Below, one piece after another: positions 12,465-23,911 of a stretch of 64,000 nucleotides of DNA; positions within the stretch are counted from its first letter, which is position 1; every line of letters starts with the position of its first letter. The position numbers and the translations under genes are program-made. Source of the DNA: Emmonsiellopsis sp. PD_33 (taxonomy: Eukaryota > Ascomycota > Eurotiomycetes > Onygenales > Ajellomycetaceae); contig JANTQF010000003.1 in NCBI GenBank assembly GCA_032988165.1, forward strand, positions 240,389 through 304,388. The letters are read 5' to 3'. The notes beneath the pieces are model-generated. The model saw only the letters and a program-made list of their open reading frames with translations, was not told where the DNA came from and ran no database searches.

Positions 12465-12815
12465 ATATATAAAGCTTTGTGAAAGCTTTTGAATAAAAAG
12501 AGAAGAAACATAGCACTTTATAAAAACACTTAAATGGAAATGAGAGGGACATAGCACTTTATAAAAGCTCAAGTTGAAAGGGGAGGAATATGACACTTCA
12601 TAAAAGCACTCAAATTGAAAGGGGAGAGACATGGTGTTTTGTCAAAACACTTAAATTAAAAGGGGAGGAATATAGTGCTTTGTGAAAGCTCAAGTTGAAA
12701 GGGGGGGAACATGGCACTTTATAAAAGTACTCAAATTGAAAGGGGAGGGATATAGTACTTTATCAAAGCACTTAAATTAAAAGGGGGGGGATATAGTACT
12801 TTACAAAAGCTTTTA
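12465..12815. repeat. 39-41-bp minisatellite, about nine copies
   Basis: Purine-rich units of the form AAATTGAAAGGGGAGGRAYAT followed by TAGYRCTTTRTAAAAGC. Start-to-start spacing is 39-41 bp (12511, 12552, 12591, 12632, 12673, 12712, 12753, 12794). Alternate units differ by 2 bp. An open frame across it on the minus strand is a by-product of the repeat. Confidence 0.9.
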
Positions 12816-12950
12816 AATTTCAAATTAAATATATAACTATATGGACACATTAACCATCTAGTAAAGTATTAGTAATGATTATTCTTTCTATTGAATATTA
12901 CTTTACATGAATCTGATTCTAGCATTATTCTTTTATTTCAGTAGAAAGAT

Positions 12951-13082
12951 ATCTATATCCTTCTGGGGTCCTTCATTCTCTACTCTTTCCTATGATGAAG
13001 TTAGTATCTTCTTCTCTTCCAGACTTTATATCTAAGACTCCTCTAAGCTTTATATCTTTATTAGATCAAGCACTCATTCTGC
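12951..13082. repeat. Dispersed block B, copy 1
   Basis: Matches 62782-62904 in the same orientation (shared CTTCTGGGGTCCTTCAT and TTCCAGACTYTATATCTAAG). It sits next to the relic at 13165-13850, which is inverted relative to its own partner copy near 62 kb. Confidence 0.75.
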
Positions 13083-13164
13083 ATCATACCTACAACAGCT
13101 GCCACAAGTAATATACTGTTAGTTCTTGATATACCTAATGTTCAGTATGTCTGGGTTTGATTAG

Positions 13165-13850
13165 GATAACTAGTAAGAAGAGGAATCTACAGAGAAAGAG
13201 GATATATAGTATACAGACACATAAAGAACATCAGAACTAATAAAGATAATATATGAGACAGTTAAAATGATAGTTCATCTCATACATTTAGCAATCATAG
13301 GCCTTATATTCAGCCCTTAACTGAGTGGATGCATCAGATAAGAAAGAGACAGGCTGTACTGATAGTACTAATATAGCTAATAAAGCTGTAGAGATAGGTC
13401 ATACTGATAGTACTAGTATAATAATATAAGATACTGGTAGTATTTATCTACAAGTAGGTAGAATGGAAATAGATAGTATTAGCACAGCCAACTAAGTAGC
13501 CTTATTTACTTACTTAGATTATAGAGCCTCTATAAAATCATTAGGAAGTCTAGAACCTAGAATATCATTAAAGGCATTATAATAAGAGATGCTGAAAGGA
13601 TCTCAAATAACCACTGAAGATAGTAAGAAAATAGAAGAATTAAAGTTCAGATAGAGCCTGAGAGATGATAGGAAATACTTAGTAGGAGAAGAGATAAACA
13701 TACTGACAGTATAGATGTATAAAATATATATATAGTGAAGAGGTAGAACATATAGGTTGTTAAGGATAGAATAAAAAGAGAAGATTAGAGTAGAGAAATT
13801 AAAGCACACTATATAATTAAAAGGTAGTGAGCAAAAGAATGCTAAAATAC
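13165..13850 (+). pseudogene. Unidentified two-copy gene relic, copy 1
   Basis: Not recognised. The plus-strand frame carries ETGCTDSTNIANKAVEIGHT, then SLGSLEPRISLKAL, then KGSQITTEDSKKIEEL, a probable basic coiled coil. Stops are TAG and TAA where Gln fits. The same protein frame is preserved on the minus strand of 61812-62470, with aligned ETGHTSNTSITNRAAETG, SLGPETSLRAL and KGSQTTTEGSKKMEGL. Conservation of this frame in a decayed duplicate supports that it was once coding. The charge pattern would fit a gag-like or DNA-associated protein, but that is speculation. Confidence 0.6.
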
Positions 13851-13929
13851 AAGTATTTTCCTTATATTTCTCATCAAGTTATTACAGGCTTGGCATAACC
13901 TATGCTAACATTCAACTGCTAACATTGAT

Positions 13930-14115
13930 TATTCTATGAATTACCAGTAACTACTAATAAGTAATTATGAATATTATATTACTAATATTAAATATTATAT
14001 GATAGTAACAACTACTAACATTAATCTACCAACATTAAATATCATGTAGTGCTAATACCTACTAATATTAGTTTGTTAATATTTAATATCACATAGCATT
14101 AATAACTAGCCTACC
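13930..14115. repeat. About 47-bp AT-rich tandem repeat, three to four copies
   Basis: Repeated blocks of ATTAAATATYAYRTRRT followed by CTACTAAYATTA, starting near 13988, 14034 and 14083. Confidence 0.6.
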
Positions 14116-14330
14116 TGGGCTAACATAACTAATTAAATTATGCCCCATGTGGACCCCTTGACTTACAGTCTGTCAAGATTTTATAATCATATTGTATGGC
14201 AAACCAGATATTATATATATATTTTATAATTAGTAGATGATATCTCTTTGGCTGATTTAGATATCTAGCTGTTCTGAAGTTATTAACTATAGTTTATTCA
14301 TGTGTGTGACTAAATGGCAGGCCAGACATA

Positions 14331-14349
14331 AATATATATATATATATAT
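14331..14349. repeat. TA dinucleotide microsatellite
   Basis: An uninterrupted TA run following GCCAGACATAAA. A shorter run follows a related sequence near 14210, so the surrounding unit is itself repeated. Confidence 0.8.
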
Positions 14350-15555
14350 AATGATAATTCTATCAGCATTACAAGCTATCAGTTAATTAATGAGACAAGC
14401 AATCCACATAATCTCTACAAGTTAATTAGATGAGAGAATATGCCTGATTTCTATAATTTAATTGAATTAAAATCAGCTGAGATGCCATTATGGGTAAAAA
14501 GAAAGATATTAAAGAGAAGGTTATAAAGAGGGTTGAAGTTAGTTATTAGTATCATCATTAGCTATTACTACTATTATTAGCTAGTAGTACATTAAAAAAC
14601 ACACTCAAAGTAAAGATCTATTATTATCTAGGCTGATGTGTGTAATCTACTCTATTTTGATATTATATATTATTTTAATATTATATATTATTTTGATATT
14701 AAACATCCTTAATTAATTCTAATATTACTAAAATAAGTAATTATCTAAAGCATCTAATATTCATTATCTACTGCATGCTATATCTACTGCCTCTAAAGTC
14801 TATTTTTACATCTTATATAGTTAATTATTGTATTTGTAATTCATCTCATTCTCTACTTGCATGTCAGGTTCTTATTATTCTAAATTACTTAAATATTTGC
14901 ATTGTTTATCATCTTATCATTAATGAGGTCTCTAAGCTCATTTTCATTGTCCACTACTTATATATATATATTATAGTTGTCATAGATAATGATAGTAAAC
15001 TCAGAGAGCTAAAAATACTAATAGAATATAACTTGAAGGTTAGATCTGGTAGTATTCCACTCATTTCATCTATTAGGAAGATTGATACTGCTAATATTAT
15101 TACTTTTATTCCTATATGTCTTCTCTACTATCTGCTGAATCTACTTATTGCTGAAATGATATCAGTAATCAGACTAGCTTAGCAGTTTATATTTATAATA
15201 GTAGAAATTCCTCTAGAAATAATGAAGGTAATACTTATTCTTATCTTTAACCTCTTATAACTTAATATTACAGATAAAGTTTTAGCATGGCTCACAGCTC
15301 TATCATTTCAGATAGATGATAATTATTTTATGATATTCCTCTATATTAACTGACCACCAACTTAACTTGATTATAAAATAAATAGGCTATTTACATCTAG
15401 TATAAATAGATTAATTCTTAAACTCCATTATCTGATAAGTTAAGAAATCTACCTCTTCTTTATTCTACAACAGACTGATATATTCTACATCATATCAGTC
15501 AGATCATCTGATCAAGTGAGTACTATAATTAAGCTTGATAAGTAATTATCACTAC
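14350..15555. other. AT-rich stretch, no supported gene
   Basis: The longest frame (14775-15182, plus strand, 135 codons) is Ile/Leu/Tyr-rich and has no recognisable motif. I regard it as chance. Confidence 0.5.
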
Positions 15556-15930
15556 ACTGTATTCCTGATGTGTACTCAGAATTTTTGGTGGAGGTACACA
15601 TACAAGTTATGATAGAGTATAAATCTCATACACTGCACTTTCTTGTACCCAGAATTACTCTACCAATATTAATTGTAGGAGGATGCTTGTTAAGGGAAAG
15701 TTATAGTACTTAAAGAGAGCTTTAAAATATACTGGGTCTCATCTTCATATGATTAATATTAATGGAGCTAGGGGGGGTAGAAGATGGGGAGCAGAATTTT
15801 TAGTGTGAGTTACTAAGACTACACTATGAGTATGTATCACTACCCTTAGAGGTTACCTCATCAAAATTTAATATTCATGAGGGTAGGTAGTGCTTATATC
15901 CATTAGAATCAGTTTGATCAGATAAATCTA
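15556..15930. repeat. Dispersed conserved block, mutated copy
   Basis: Collinear and gap-free with 63511-63887 over about 375 bp. About 41 differences are visible, all T or A here against C or G in the other copy, and none is a transversion. Every CpG of the other copy is TpG, CpA or TpA here. Flanks on both sides are unrelated, so this is a discrete unit. Coding status is unclear. Confidence 0.92.
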
Positions 15931-16129
15931 GTGGTATCTAACCCTATTTTTCAGAGAATTAAATCTGAAATCAGAATTGGGTTCAGAAATCATGCACTCT
16001 GATTTGCTAGAGTAGGAATTATTCAAGATAGGCTTGGCAGATAAAACATCAAAATTAACCCTATTCTCATTTTAAGGTTTAACCCAATTCTATCTAGAAT
16101 TTAACCTAATTCCTCCATCAGAATTAGAT

Positions 16130-17170
16130 TGATGATATTATAGATAAAGCTGAGTTATATCTATTCTCACCATATAATCTATTCTCTTACTATAATGTAC
16201 TTTACTTTGTCATTCTATTTCCTTCTTTAATGGTTGATGAAGCTGAAGTTGCATCTATCCTCATATATAATTAGATTACTCACTGTGATGCACTCTACTT
16301 TATTATTCTTTCTTCTAATATTATTAAGGTAGATATTACATCTATTCTCCATCATAATATTATTACTTTCTGTAATATAATCTCCTAAGATCCTGTTGAT
16401 GCTCTTTCTCTTCTCATTGCATGATAAAGCTACTATTAAGTTTATCTTTAAGTATAATCTAATTCATTACTGTAATGTATCTCATGTTGCCATTCTTTCT
16501 CTTTCTATCATATAGTGAAGCTACTATTAAGTTTATCTCTAAGTATAATCTAATCTATCTTTATAATGTATCTTAAGTTTTCTTCCTTTCTCTTTCTATT
16601 ACATTATGAAGCTGGTATTATATCTATCTCACACTACAATCTAATTACTTATTATAATGTGCTTTACTCTATCATTCTTTCTTATAATAAAGCTAGTCTT
16701 ACATCTATCTTACATTATAATATTATCTCTTTCTATAATGTAATCTCTTATTACTATTCTTTCTTTTTACAACACTTTAATGAAGCTAATATTATGTCTA
16801 TTTTTAAGTATAATCTGATTTATTACTGTGATGCACTCTATCAACTGTCTATCACACACTGTAGTCTGATGATAACTTATTATAATATATATTACTCTTT
16901 TCTTCTCTCTTTTAGTATAGCTGATATTTTAATCTAGTTAATTACTGTAATGTATCTAATTATATTATTCTTTCTCTTTTTACTACTTTATGAAGCTACT
17001 ATCTTTACTATCTTTAAGTGAAATTAGATGAATCATCATGATGCATCTTATCATACTATTTCTTTCTCTTTCTAATATATAAAGCTAAGTTTAAAGTTTA
17101 ACTAATATTAAGTATTTTCTTTTATCTCTCATAATAGTCTTACTTTCTTATGAAGCTACTATTATATCTA
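16130..17170. repeat. Degenerate 82-97-bp tandem repeat, about eleven copies
   Basis: Units run GAAGCTACTATTAAGTYTAT, then TTAAGTATAATCTAAT, then CATTACTGTAATGTAT, then CATTCTTTCTCTTTCTA. The GAAGCT/AAAGCT word recurs at about 16219, 16428, 16514, 16608, 16690 and 16787. Frames open across it are Ile/Ser/Tyr repeats and not credible genes. Confidence 0.85.
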
Positions 17171-17556
17171 TCCCACACTATTTAAGTCTATATAGAAATA
17201 AGATATCTCAGCTGTTTTCTTACAGTTCTCTTTCATCTTATTACTTATCTCTTACTAGCTTCTATAATAAACTACCTACTGTGCTTTTCTTATTTATTTA
17301 AACCTTCATATTAGACCATCTATCTGTTGTGTTATTTAGCATAATAGTGCTTTGCAACCTCACTTTTTTCATTACTTTACAGTATTATCTCATAATTTAT
17401 TTTATAAGGGAAATTTATAGTAAGTCTTAACATTAAATATTACCTTAATTTTAATAAAACTATATCCATTTAAAAGCTCTTATCTCAAGGAATTGAATGG
17501 TATTACTCCCATTGTGATCTGAGTTATTTTTGTGAAGATATTATGAACTTAAAAGG

Positions 17557-17611
17557 TGTCATGGTAATGTCATGGAAATGTCACAGAAATGTCATGAAAA
17601 TGTCATGAAAA
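17557..17611. repeat. 11-bp repeat, five copies
   Basis: Unit TGTCATGGAAA with single-base variants. Confidence 0.85.
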
Positions 17612-17639
17612 ATAGTGCCTATTTAATTCAAATTATCAT

Positions 17640-17970
17640 GACACTCTACTATTCTGTCATTGCCATCCTCTCATTGCCATCCTGCTATCATCATCCTGCT
17701 ATTACTATCCTGCTATCACCATCCTGTTATTATCATTCTGCTGTTACCATCCTGCTATTACTATTCTACTATCACTATCTTATCATTATCATCCTACTAT
17801 TATCATTCTACCTTCATTATCCTACTATGATCTATTACTATTCTGCTGTTGCTATTCCCTCATTGCCCTTCTATCATCATCATTCCCTATTACCATTCTA
17901 CTGTTACTATCTGCTTATTACCATTCTGAGATCATTATTCTGCTATCACCATCTACCATTACCATTCATC
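17640..17970. repeat. 14-bp microsatellite-like array
   Basis: Unit CCTGCTATCACCAT with C/T variation; the 14-bp phase is clearest in 17688-17770 and degenerates to the right. The long open frame through it is a repeat artefact. Confidence 0.85.
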
Positions 17971-18084
17971 TCACTATTTGGCCTATAAATTTATAAATAT
18001 TTCTCTCATTATCTCATTAGAATACTAGGAAAATATTATATTCTTTAATAGAGATAGGGAAATATTAGATCATGAGTAAGTAGC

Positions 18085-18655
18085 ATGATTCTGTTGAATT
18101 AGGAAATGTAGGAATTCTGTATCTGATACATATTTATAGGTTATACTAGCTCAATTAGGAATGGTAGGAATTCTGCACCCAGTACATATTTATGGGTTAT
18201 ATTAGCTTAATTAGGAACAGTAGGAATTCTACACCCAGTACATATTTATGAGTTATACTAGCTCAATTGGAAACAGTAGGAATTCTACACTCAGTACATA
18301 TTTGTAGGTTATGCTAGCTCAATTGGGAACAGTAGGAATTCTACACTTAGTACATATTTATGGGTTGTGTTAGCTCAATTGGAAATGATAGGAATTCTGC
18401 ACCCAGTACATATTTATGAGTTATGCTAGCTCAATTAGGAACAGTAGGAATTCTGCACCTAATACATATTTGTAGGTTATACTAGCTCAATTGGGAACAG
18501 TAGGAATTCTGCACCTGATACATATTTATGGGTTGTGCTAGCTCAATTGGGAATGGTAGGAATTCTACACTCAGTATATATTTATGGGTTATACTAGCTC
18601 AATTAGGAATAATAGGAATTCTATACCCAGTACATATTTATGGGTTATCAGGTAG
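18085..18655. repeat. 56-bp satellite, ten copies of exact length
   Basis: GGAATTCT recurs at 18111, 18167, 18223, 18279, 18335, 18391, 18447, 18503, 18559 and 18615, always 56 bp apart. The unit also contains CAGTACATATTTATGGGTTA and CTAGCTCAATTGGGAACAGT. Copies differ almost only by transitions, with no length variation. Two units plus the adjoining tail recur inverted at 46400-46582. Confidence 0.96.
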
Positions 18656-18710
18656 GTTATATCAGTGCCTGCCTTCAATTAATATGCATCATTCCATGTA
18701 AAGTAGGTTG

Positions 18711-18933
18711 TGTTGGAGCCCTGACCATGAGGCCTGCAGTATGTAGCTTATAAATGTGTGGTCACATGACTCTCTGATCATATGATCTCACATTCTTACT
18801 TGACATACCTAGATAGCTGTATGTACTACTTGAATGCAAGACCTTAAGCTTTCTACACCATCAAGTTATAGTCTCTATGTTTTCTTAAAATGCCATTTTT
18901 CAATGTGCAAATGACTGTTAAGCTTCCCAGGCA
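18711..18933 (+). mobile_element. LTR of a retrotransposon (copy 1, internally shortened)
   Basis: Starts TGTTGGAGCCCTGACCATGA and ends near AAGCTTCCCAGGCA, directly followed by TGGGCCTGATCAAAAG, a plausible primer-binding site. Compared with the copy at 55004-55303 it lacks roughly 80 bp in the middle. The LTR end reads GGCATGGG here and GGTGTGGG there, both derivable from GGCGTGGG by CpG mutation. A gag-like frame follows at 19021. Confidence 0.75.
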
Positions 18934-19020
18934 TGGGCCTGATCAAAAGAACACTAGATGTCAGCCAGAAATCAAGAGGATAGAGCTGCTGATAGGGAGG
19001 AATTTTGAGAATGATTTTTA

Positions 19021-20560
19021 ATGGAGGAAGATGAATGACAGATGAGAGAAGTAGCATATAGGGTGCAATGAAAGGTAGAGCAAGAAGCTCAATCTTAATT
19101 ATATATACTAGGAAGCTTTAACTCTTCTGAGCCTGAAGAAGGGCTATCTATACCTCTAGATACAGCTAGAAAGATCCAGAGCAATTTAAATGCAATGGAT
19201 ATAGATACATAATAATAGAATGATTTGGAAGATTATGGCTGCAGCTATAATACCACTCCACAGGCAGATAATAGGAGAACTGTTATGAATAGGGAGACTA
19301 TTGCAGATAGGAAGTTCATCACAAAGAACTATAAGGAACTTGCAGATAGCAGTTTACCCTCTGATGCTGTACTCTCTCTCATTAAAGATATACTAAAAGA
19401 CTGCCAGAAGGTGTATATTCAGACTTGAACTAATTTAGTTGCCTTAATTTATTGAACATCCTCTATTACTCACACTTCTCACATTAATCTATATGAGAGC
19501 TTCCATTGAGACTATAAGGATATCAGCATTAAGATTGCTGAGAACAACAAGCTTGCTGGAGACTTGAACTATATAATCTGAAGAAATGTATTTGAAATAA
19601 AGATAATCTTAATTCAAGCTGGTAACATCATCTTAAAGTGTCAGAAGGAACTGCCTGAGGAGATTGATGAGGATAGTGCTGAGGTGAATATCTGAAGATA
19701 CAAGAGATATCATATTTGGAAGGTCCTATACAATTCTCTCAAATAAGATATAATGTTGAATGCTCAGGTAGTAATTGCATCTACAGGTAGCATGAGAGAC
19801 TCTATTACCCTGTAGGACTAACTCAAAGATGCTTACCAGATGCACACAGAGGACTTACAGTACAAGCTCTTCCAATAAATCATAAACATCTCAATTAATG
19901 AATGTGGTGGTGATATAGTCATTTATACTACAAACTGGTAAAAGGCCATGAAGGACTTGATGCATTGAGGCTGGCAGCTCCTAGATAGCTTCCTCTATTA
20001 GTAATTCCTTAGTAGTCTTGATAATCATGTTATGTATTTTGTGCAGAATTTCTTGAAGGATAACTGTCATAATCACCCAAAATCCTATCTTCTGAAATGG
20101 GACTTAAATGACCTTATCAATGATCTTGTATGTCAGAAAACTATTGTTAACACCAGTAAAGAAAAGGGTCTCAAAGCTGGTAATAAAAAGAATGATAAGA
20201 AGAATAACATTAAAGATAATAAAAAGAATGAGAAGAATTCAGATTCATTTGATTCATCTAGGCTTTGAAATGTAGTAATAGTAGCTAATCAACTAAATTG
20301 TCTTATTAGAATTAACATATTATTAAGAGCATCATCAGATGAATTATCATCCTGAAGTGAGTAGCATGGTATAGTTCTTATTTAGGAGGATTTTTATTGA
20401 GGCTCATCCTCATCTGATGAAAAAGTAAGGGCTGTTGAGTTCACAAACTCATTTAATTAAGATTAAATGGTCTGGTGGTGAATGCCTTGATGGGTAAATT
20501 TATGAGTGCTGATGTTGAAATCCAATAATGCATCTTATCTGTTCTGAATGGTGTATATGT
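19021..20560 (+). pseudogene. Retrotransposon gag-like polyprotein relic
   Basis: An ATG at 19021 lies about 90 bp downstream of the LTR end. One phase runs to about 20560, covering the longest open pieces at 19225-19428 and 20032-20268. Stops are TGA, TAG and TAA at probable Arg and Gln codons. Visible segments include SLPSDAVLSLIKDILKDCQK, and a Lys/Asn-rich tail near 20160-20250 that could bind nucleic acid. No protease or reverse transcriptase follows; homology ends near 20560. A second copy of the first 650 bp is at 55390-56040. The gag assignment comes from position behind an LTR, not from a recognised domain. Confidence 0.6.
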
Positions 20561-20562
20561 AA

Positions 20563-21136
20563 CTAACTGAGAGCTATGAGAATAGTGTGAGTAAATGAAG
20601 AAGATAGAAGAAATAGAATAAGGTGATTTCTCACATTTAAAATGTCCCTACTGATGAGCCTTGCACAGTAGGTTAAAGAATATGAGTCCTCCACTCTCTC
20701 AAGAATCCCATCCACCTTGAAATACCCAGGGAGAAATTGATAGTTATCTTTATCATTAATAACAGGTAAGACCACACTGAGCTTTAGCAGCTCATCTGGT
20801 TGCTAATTACATCCTTACTCATTCAGTATATTTACTGCTGTGAACTGGCTTAGAATATTTGTAGATAGCTTTAGTGCCTCATCTACTGAGTTGCTATTAG
20901 TAGAAACACTGGAGACCTCTATGGTAGAATGACAGAGTTTAGGGGGGAAAAAGAAAAGATGTATCTACTTGTTAAGTCCCCTTTAAGTAGTGTGTCCTAG
21001 TTTCAATATGGGTGAAGTTATATATCTAGTATATCCATCCATGCATGTAGAGCACAATAGCCATTGAATGTTGCTTGTTAGACAGTTGAAGGGTTAAAGT
21101 GTTGCTCTAGGCTTGGAAATTTGAGCTGAATCTCCA
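20563..21136. other. Stretch without recognisable gene
   Basis: A 70-codon minus-strand frame (20563-20775) looks more protein-like than its surroundings but has no motif I can name. Confidence 0.4.
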
Positions 21137-21391
21137 CATGGTGATATTACTATAACTTAGTCCTTAATGACTCTGAATATCTAGAACTTCTAGTATGCAA
21201 GATATCCCTATCATTTCCAAGCATGGTGATGTTACCATAGCTTAGTCCTTAGTGACTCTGAATATTCAGAACTTCTAGTATATGAGATATCCCTATCATC
21301 TCTAAGCATAGCAACATTATTATAACTCAGTCCTTGGTGATTCAGAACATCCAGCCCCAGTATGGAGAATATCCCTAGCATCTTTTTGAAA
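21137..21391. repeat. 85-bp tandem repeat, three copies
   Basis: CATGGTGAT at 21137, CATGGTGAT at 21222 and CATAGCAAC at 21307 start successive 85-bp units sharing TTAGTCCTTAGTGACTCTGA and AGATATCCCTATCAT. Confidence 0.92.
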
Positions 21392-22139
21392 TTAAAGGGT
21401 GAAATTGAGGAACAGTGGGTACACTTCTAACATTATGGCCAAGGAAAATACTATCAATTTAGAGTAAACAGTTAGAAATAGTAATACCATCAAAGCTAAA
21501 GCTGCAAAGGACTATCCTGACCTACTATTTGATTTACTGTACACTTTCTTCTTATAGAGAGCAGGCATCTCAAAAGAAGAGTGTACAGCACCTTCAGTGA
21601 GAAGGAAAGCATACAAAACCTCTATAAGGTAAAGGTAAGTTCTGAGAAGAAAAGTGTACAAGTCCTTAAAATAGGAGGACATATATATCATGCTGTGGGG
21701 GGGTAAGGTATCCAAAATAAAAGGAAAAATCCAAATAGGGAAAGTAAAAGGGGCTCAATAACATAATAGATAAAATAATATCAGAGAATATAGGAGTTGT
21801 CAGAACTGTGGAGGCAAAGGTTGTCAACATAGATGATTATAAAGATGCTGTGATGTAGAATCCAATTGATGCACTAATTTCATAGAGTCAATTCACCTCC
21901 TTAGTACATACTTCATAGTAATACTGCCACTTAGGCCCTTTCCTAGCCTTAGTGAAATTCCAGTGGTGACTGAGATCCTCCATTCAAGCAGTATTCTCAA
22001 CATCACCAATTTTGGGTGAATGATTGAATTCAGGCTTGAAGGAAGGAGTGGAATCAGGGGAATCAATAGGGATATAATGTGACTTACCACTTAATGCCCA
22101 GTCCCACTCAATGCCCACCTCATCCTACTATAAATACCT
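21392..22139. other. Stretch without firmly recognised gene
   Basis: A minus-strand frame in 21860-22090 contains MEDLSHHWNFTKARKGPKW, faintly like the start of a BED-type zinc-finger region of an hAT transposase. This is too weak to call. Confidence 0.3.
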
Positions 22140-22380
22140 GTAGATTTTTAATGATTTCTCAACAATGCAATTAAATATTCATATTAAAAATTAAACATTA
22201 AAAATACATGTGGGATAGTACATAGAAAATTATATGGTTAATCCAAAAAATAATTGTTGGGCCTCAGGTAGCAGCTGAAATGAAAGGTAGATGGATTTGA
22301 AATAGTTGAGCAATTTAAAACTAATGTAGTGAGAAATAATAAAAGAGCAGTGAGATCTTATAAGAGGATTGAATGTAGTT
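22140..22380 (-). mobile_element. Inverted fragment of the pogo-like element 3-prime end
   Basis: Reverse complement of 8354-8592, including the last transposase codons, stop and untranslated tail. It abuts the 3-prime side of the Ty1/copia relic, suggesting a truncated insertion or a short nonautonomous derivative. Confidence 0.85.
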
Positions 22381-23911
22381 AGAGAAATCTATGAGGAGAA
22401 AGATGATTGATTCCTTTATCTATAAGTTAGTGGATTTTACCACTATTTATAGCTACTAACATGTGATTGCCTGAGATAATGAAAATCTAATAAACCATAT
22501 AAAATAGGTGTAGAAAACAATAGGGATGATCAGTTATTATTACTATTGAGAAGAAAACAATGAAAAATCTATTGATGCAAAACTGAATGATTGAAAAATA
22601 GAGGATTGACCTCTCACAGTCTGCAGGCACTTAAGGTGCATATTATACTGCTTCTCACATACCTCCTCAGTGGATTACTGAGTGGAGTGGAGGTAATTTG
22701 AAGGTGAAGAACTACCTTAATTTCATACTTATATTAATGAGATTAATGAGACAGCAGAATTCCTTGTAAGTAGCATGAGGAAGGGATTTAGTGAAGTCAT
22801 CCACAGGCATTTTCTTTGTACCTATCCATTTAATAGATATTTAGCCCTGTTGGACTTCCTATTGAAGCCAGTAATTATGAATGTTGATATGGCAGAGCTT
22901 CATTATAACATAGAGAGCTTTATCCTTGAGTAGGTGTATAGCCTGAGTGTTGTCATTCTGAATGACCAATGTGCATTCCAGGTTAAAATTAATTTGATTG
23001 GATAGATGTTTCCACTAGTATGCCTCTTTGGCCATTGTAGATAGGGCTAAAAGCTCTGCCTCAGTGAAAGAGGTTGTAATAGTCTGTTGCTTTGAGGACT
23101 TCCAGTTAATTGCCCCTCTGAAAAGGGTGAAAATCATCTCTTGAGTACTCTGGTGGGTAGCTGGGTTGTCAGTGTAAGTGGTATCAGTATAGATTTAGAA
23201 TGCCAGGCCTTTATCATCAGCTTTGGAAGCATTATATTTAATGGCAAGATTCTGAGTTTAATACCTGTAAGTAATGACATGATGTAGAAGATCATCATGT
23301 TGTGATGAAGGTTCAACCATATGATCAGTAAGGACTCTGGTAGAGAAGGTGAGATTGAGCTGAGTCCCTATGGAAGGGTGGATAACAGAGCTGATTCAGT
23401 ATTGATAGCTATGAATCTCTTGGGGGGTGAGAAAACTACTATAAGAATAGACTGATTTAGTAGGGGTAAGCATATGATAAGGTTTGCAATATTCAATCCT
23501 GAATTTTGCCACTATTTTGGCCATATAACTATCCTGGCACAACCAGAGTTTTTGAGCTGTGTGATCTTGAAGGATATGAATTCCCAAAAACCATTTAACT
23601 TCTCTCATATTTTGGAGCTCATAAGTGCTCATTAATTAGGCTGCAAAATTGACAAACACTGATTTATGATGTTAATAATATACAATGACCATGTCATCCA
23701 TGTAGAAAAACACTATAAGACTTAGTCCTATAAAAAGACAAGGTTCCTCAGGGACCTGAGTCAGGCCTAGCTTCAGCAGTGTTATTTTCAACTCATCATT
23801 CCAACATAGAGGAGATTCAGGAAGTCTGTAAAGTACTCAAAGGAAAAGCAATACATAGCTGGGAACTTTGTATTCAGAAGGTGGTTTGATATAGATTTTG
23901 TCAATGAAAAT

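Noticed and set aside
16130..17170. Membrane protein gene suggested by Ile/Tyr/Ser-rich frames
   Set aside because: The frames track a degenerate 82-97-bp repeat and have no unique sequence.
17572..17988. 138-codon plus-strand frame
   Set aside because: It is a 14-bp repeat translated in rotating phases; no domain is visible.
18085..18655. CRISPR array
   Set aside because: Direct repeats are contiguous with no unique spacers and the context is eukaryotic.
21860..22090. hAT transposase start with a BED finger
   Set aside because: Only one short HHW-containing segment is suggestive and no Cys/His ligand set or downstream domain was found.
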